64,000 bases of DNA, taken from Cyanobium sp. AMD-g (GTDB taxonomy: Bacteria; Cyanobacteriota; Cyanobacteriia; PCC-6307; Cyanobiaceae). The translations under genes and the position numbers were made by a program. The stretch's first letter is position 1. Each line of letters begins with the position of its first letter. The stretch lies in the NCBI RefSeq assembly GCF_024346395.1, contig NZ_JAGQCW010000001.1:496001-560000 (forward strand), given 5' to 3'. Of this stretch, positions 63,751-64,000 are shown piece after piece. The notes under the pieces were generated by a model. That model did not search any database. It saw only the letters and a program-made list of their open reading frames with translations, and was not told the DNA's origin.

Positions 63751-64000
63751 AGCGGCTTCAGCGCCCAGGGCGGCAGCGGCAGATGCAGGAGCGGCCGCAA
63801 GCCATGCCGGCTTGTCAGTCCCAACATATCTCTGGAAATGCATTGGCTCAGAGCTCACACTGGAGCTCCCGGAAGTAGCCCCAGAGCTGGCATCTGACAT
63901 CAATCCTTAGGCGCGCCCGTTCGTAGTGTCTGCAACCGATTTCACACCCATGCCTGGAATCCAGGCTCTCGCCATCAACATCATTCAACGTGAAGATACT
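63751..64000. other. window end, possible start of a further gene
   Basis: Non-coding sequence follows the GGDEF stop. An ATG at 63950 opens a plus-strand frame to the window edge (PGIQALAINIIQREDT), too short to judge. Confidence 0.3.

Overview
The window looks like a chromosomal segment of a high-GC picocyanobacterium of the Cyanobium/Synechococcus group. Evidence includes petH with a phycobilisome-linker-like N-terminus, sasA (circadian output kinase), bciB (chlorophyll vinyl reductase), two small high-light-inducible proteins, a cyanobacterial group 2 sigma factor, HIP1 octamers (GCGATCGC) and very dense packing with many 4-bp start/stop overlaps. I found one tRNA (tRNA-Glu) and no rRNA or CRISPR array.

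Layout. 1-20 kb is core metabolism and regulation: zwf (cut by the window edge), petH, an SRPBCC protein, tRNA-Glu, sasA, pepN, a GHL10-type glycoside hydrolase, prs, a shikimate-dehydrogenase-like paralogue, MarC, an LCP protein, bciB-malQ, a RodZ-like HTH protein, a pseudouridine synthase, a sigma factor with a striking palindrome at its start, and an RRM protein. 20-33 kb holds membrane and lipid functions: a DUF2339 giant, an ABC1 kinase, an Orn/Lys/Arg-decarboxylase-like gene, cbiT, cdsA, a flavoprotein fused to a predicted periplasmic MliC-like domain, hydrolases and a GldA-like dehydrogenase. 33-43 kb: clpC, rimI, then the tight run lysA-cdaA-uppS-bioB-trhO-GST/DUF952.

From 43 kb onward the window turns into accessory DNA with more AT-rich genes: a GH64-like protein with an RTX-type C-terminus, a CorA variant, a Nif11-like protein, a five-gene minus-strand hli operon (two Hlips, a previously overlooked 38-aa membrane peptide, another small membrane protein, a SnoaL-like protein) under an HLR1-type (RpaB) box, a glutathionyl-hydroquinone reductase, a Kir channel, fetAB, and a cytochrome P450 whose C-terminus is a complete Hlip chlorophyll-binding helix. 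56.7-61.3 kb is a patch of decay and recruitment: a frameshifted YihY/BrkB pseudogene, a neighbouring alpha/beta hydrolase and acyltransferase that together look like a split phytyl-ester-synthase-type enzyme, cynS, and an IS21-type transposase remnant. A PAS-rich GGDEF protein closes the window.

The most interesting item is the P450-Hlip fusion (55013-56554), which would tether a P450 to chlorophyll-binding thylakoid complexes, much as the known ferrochelatase-Hlip fusion does. All family calls come from reading motifs by eye; no database search was run.
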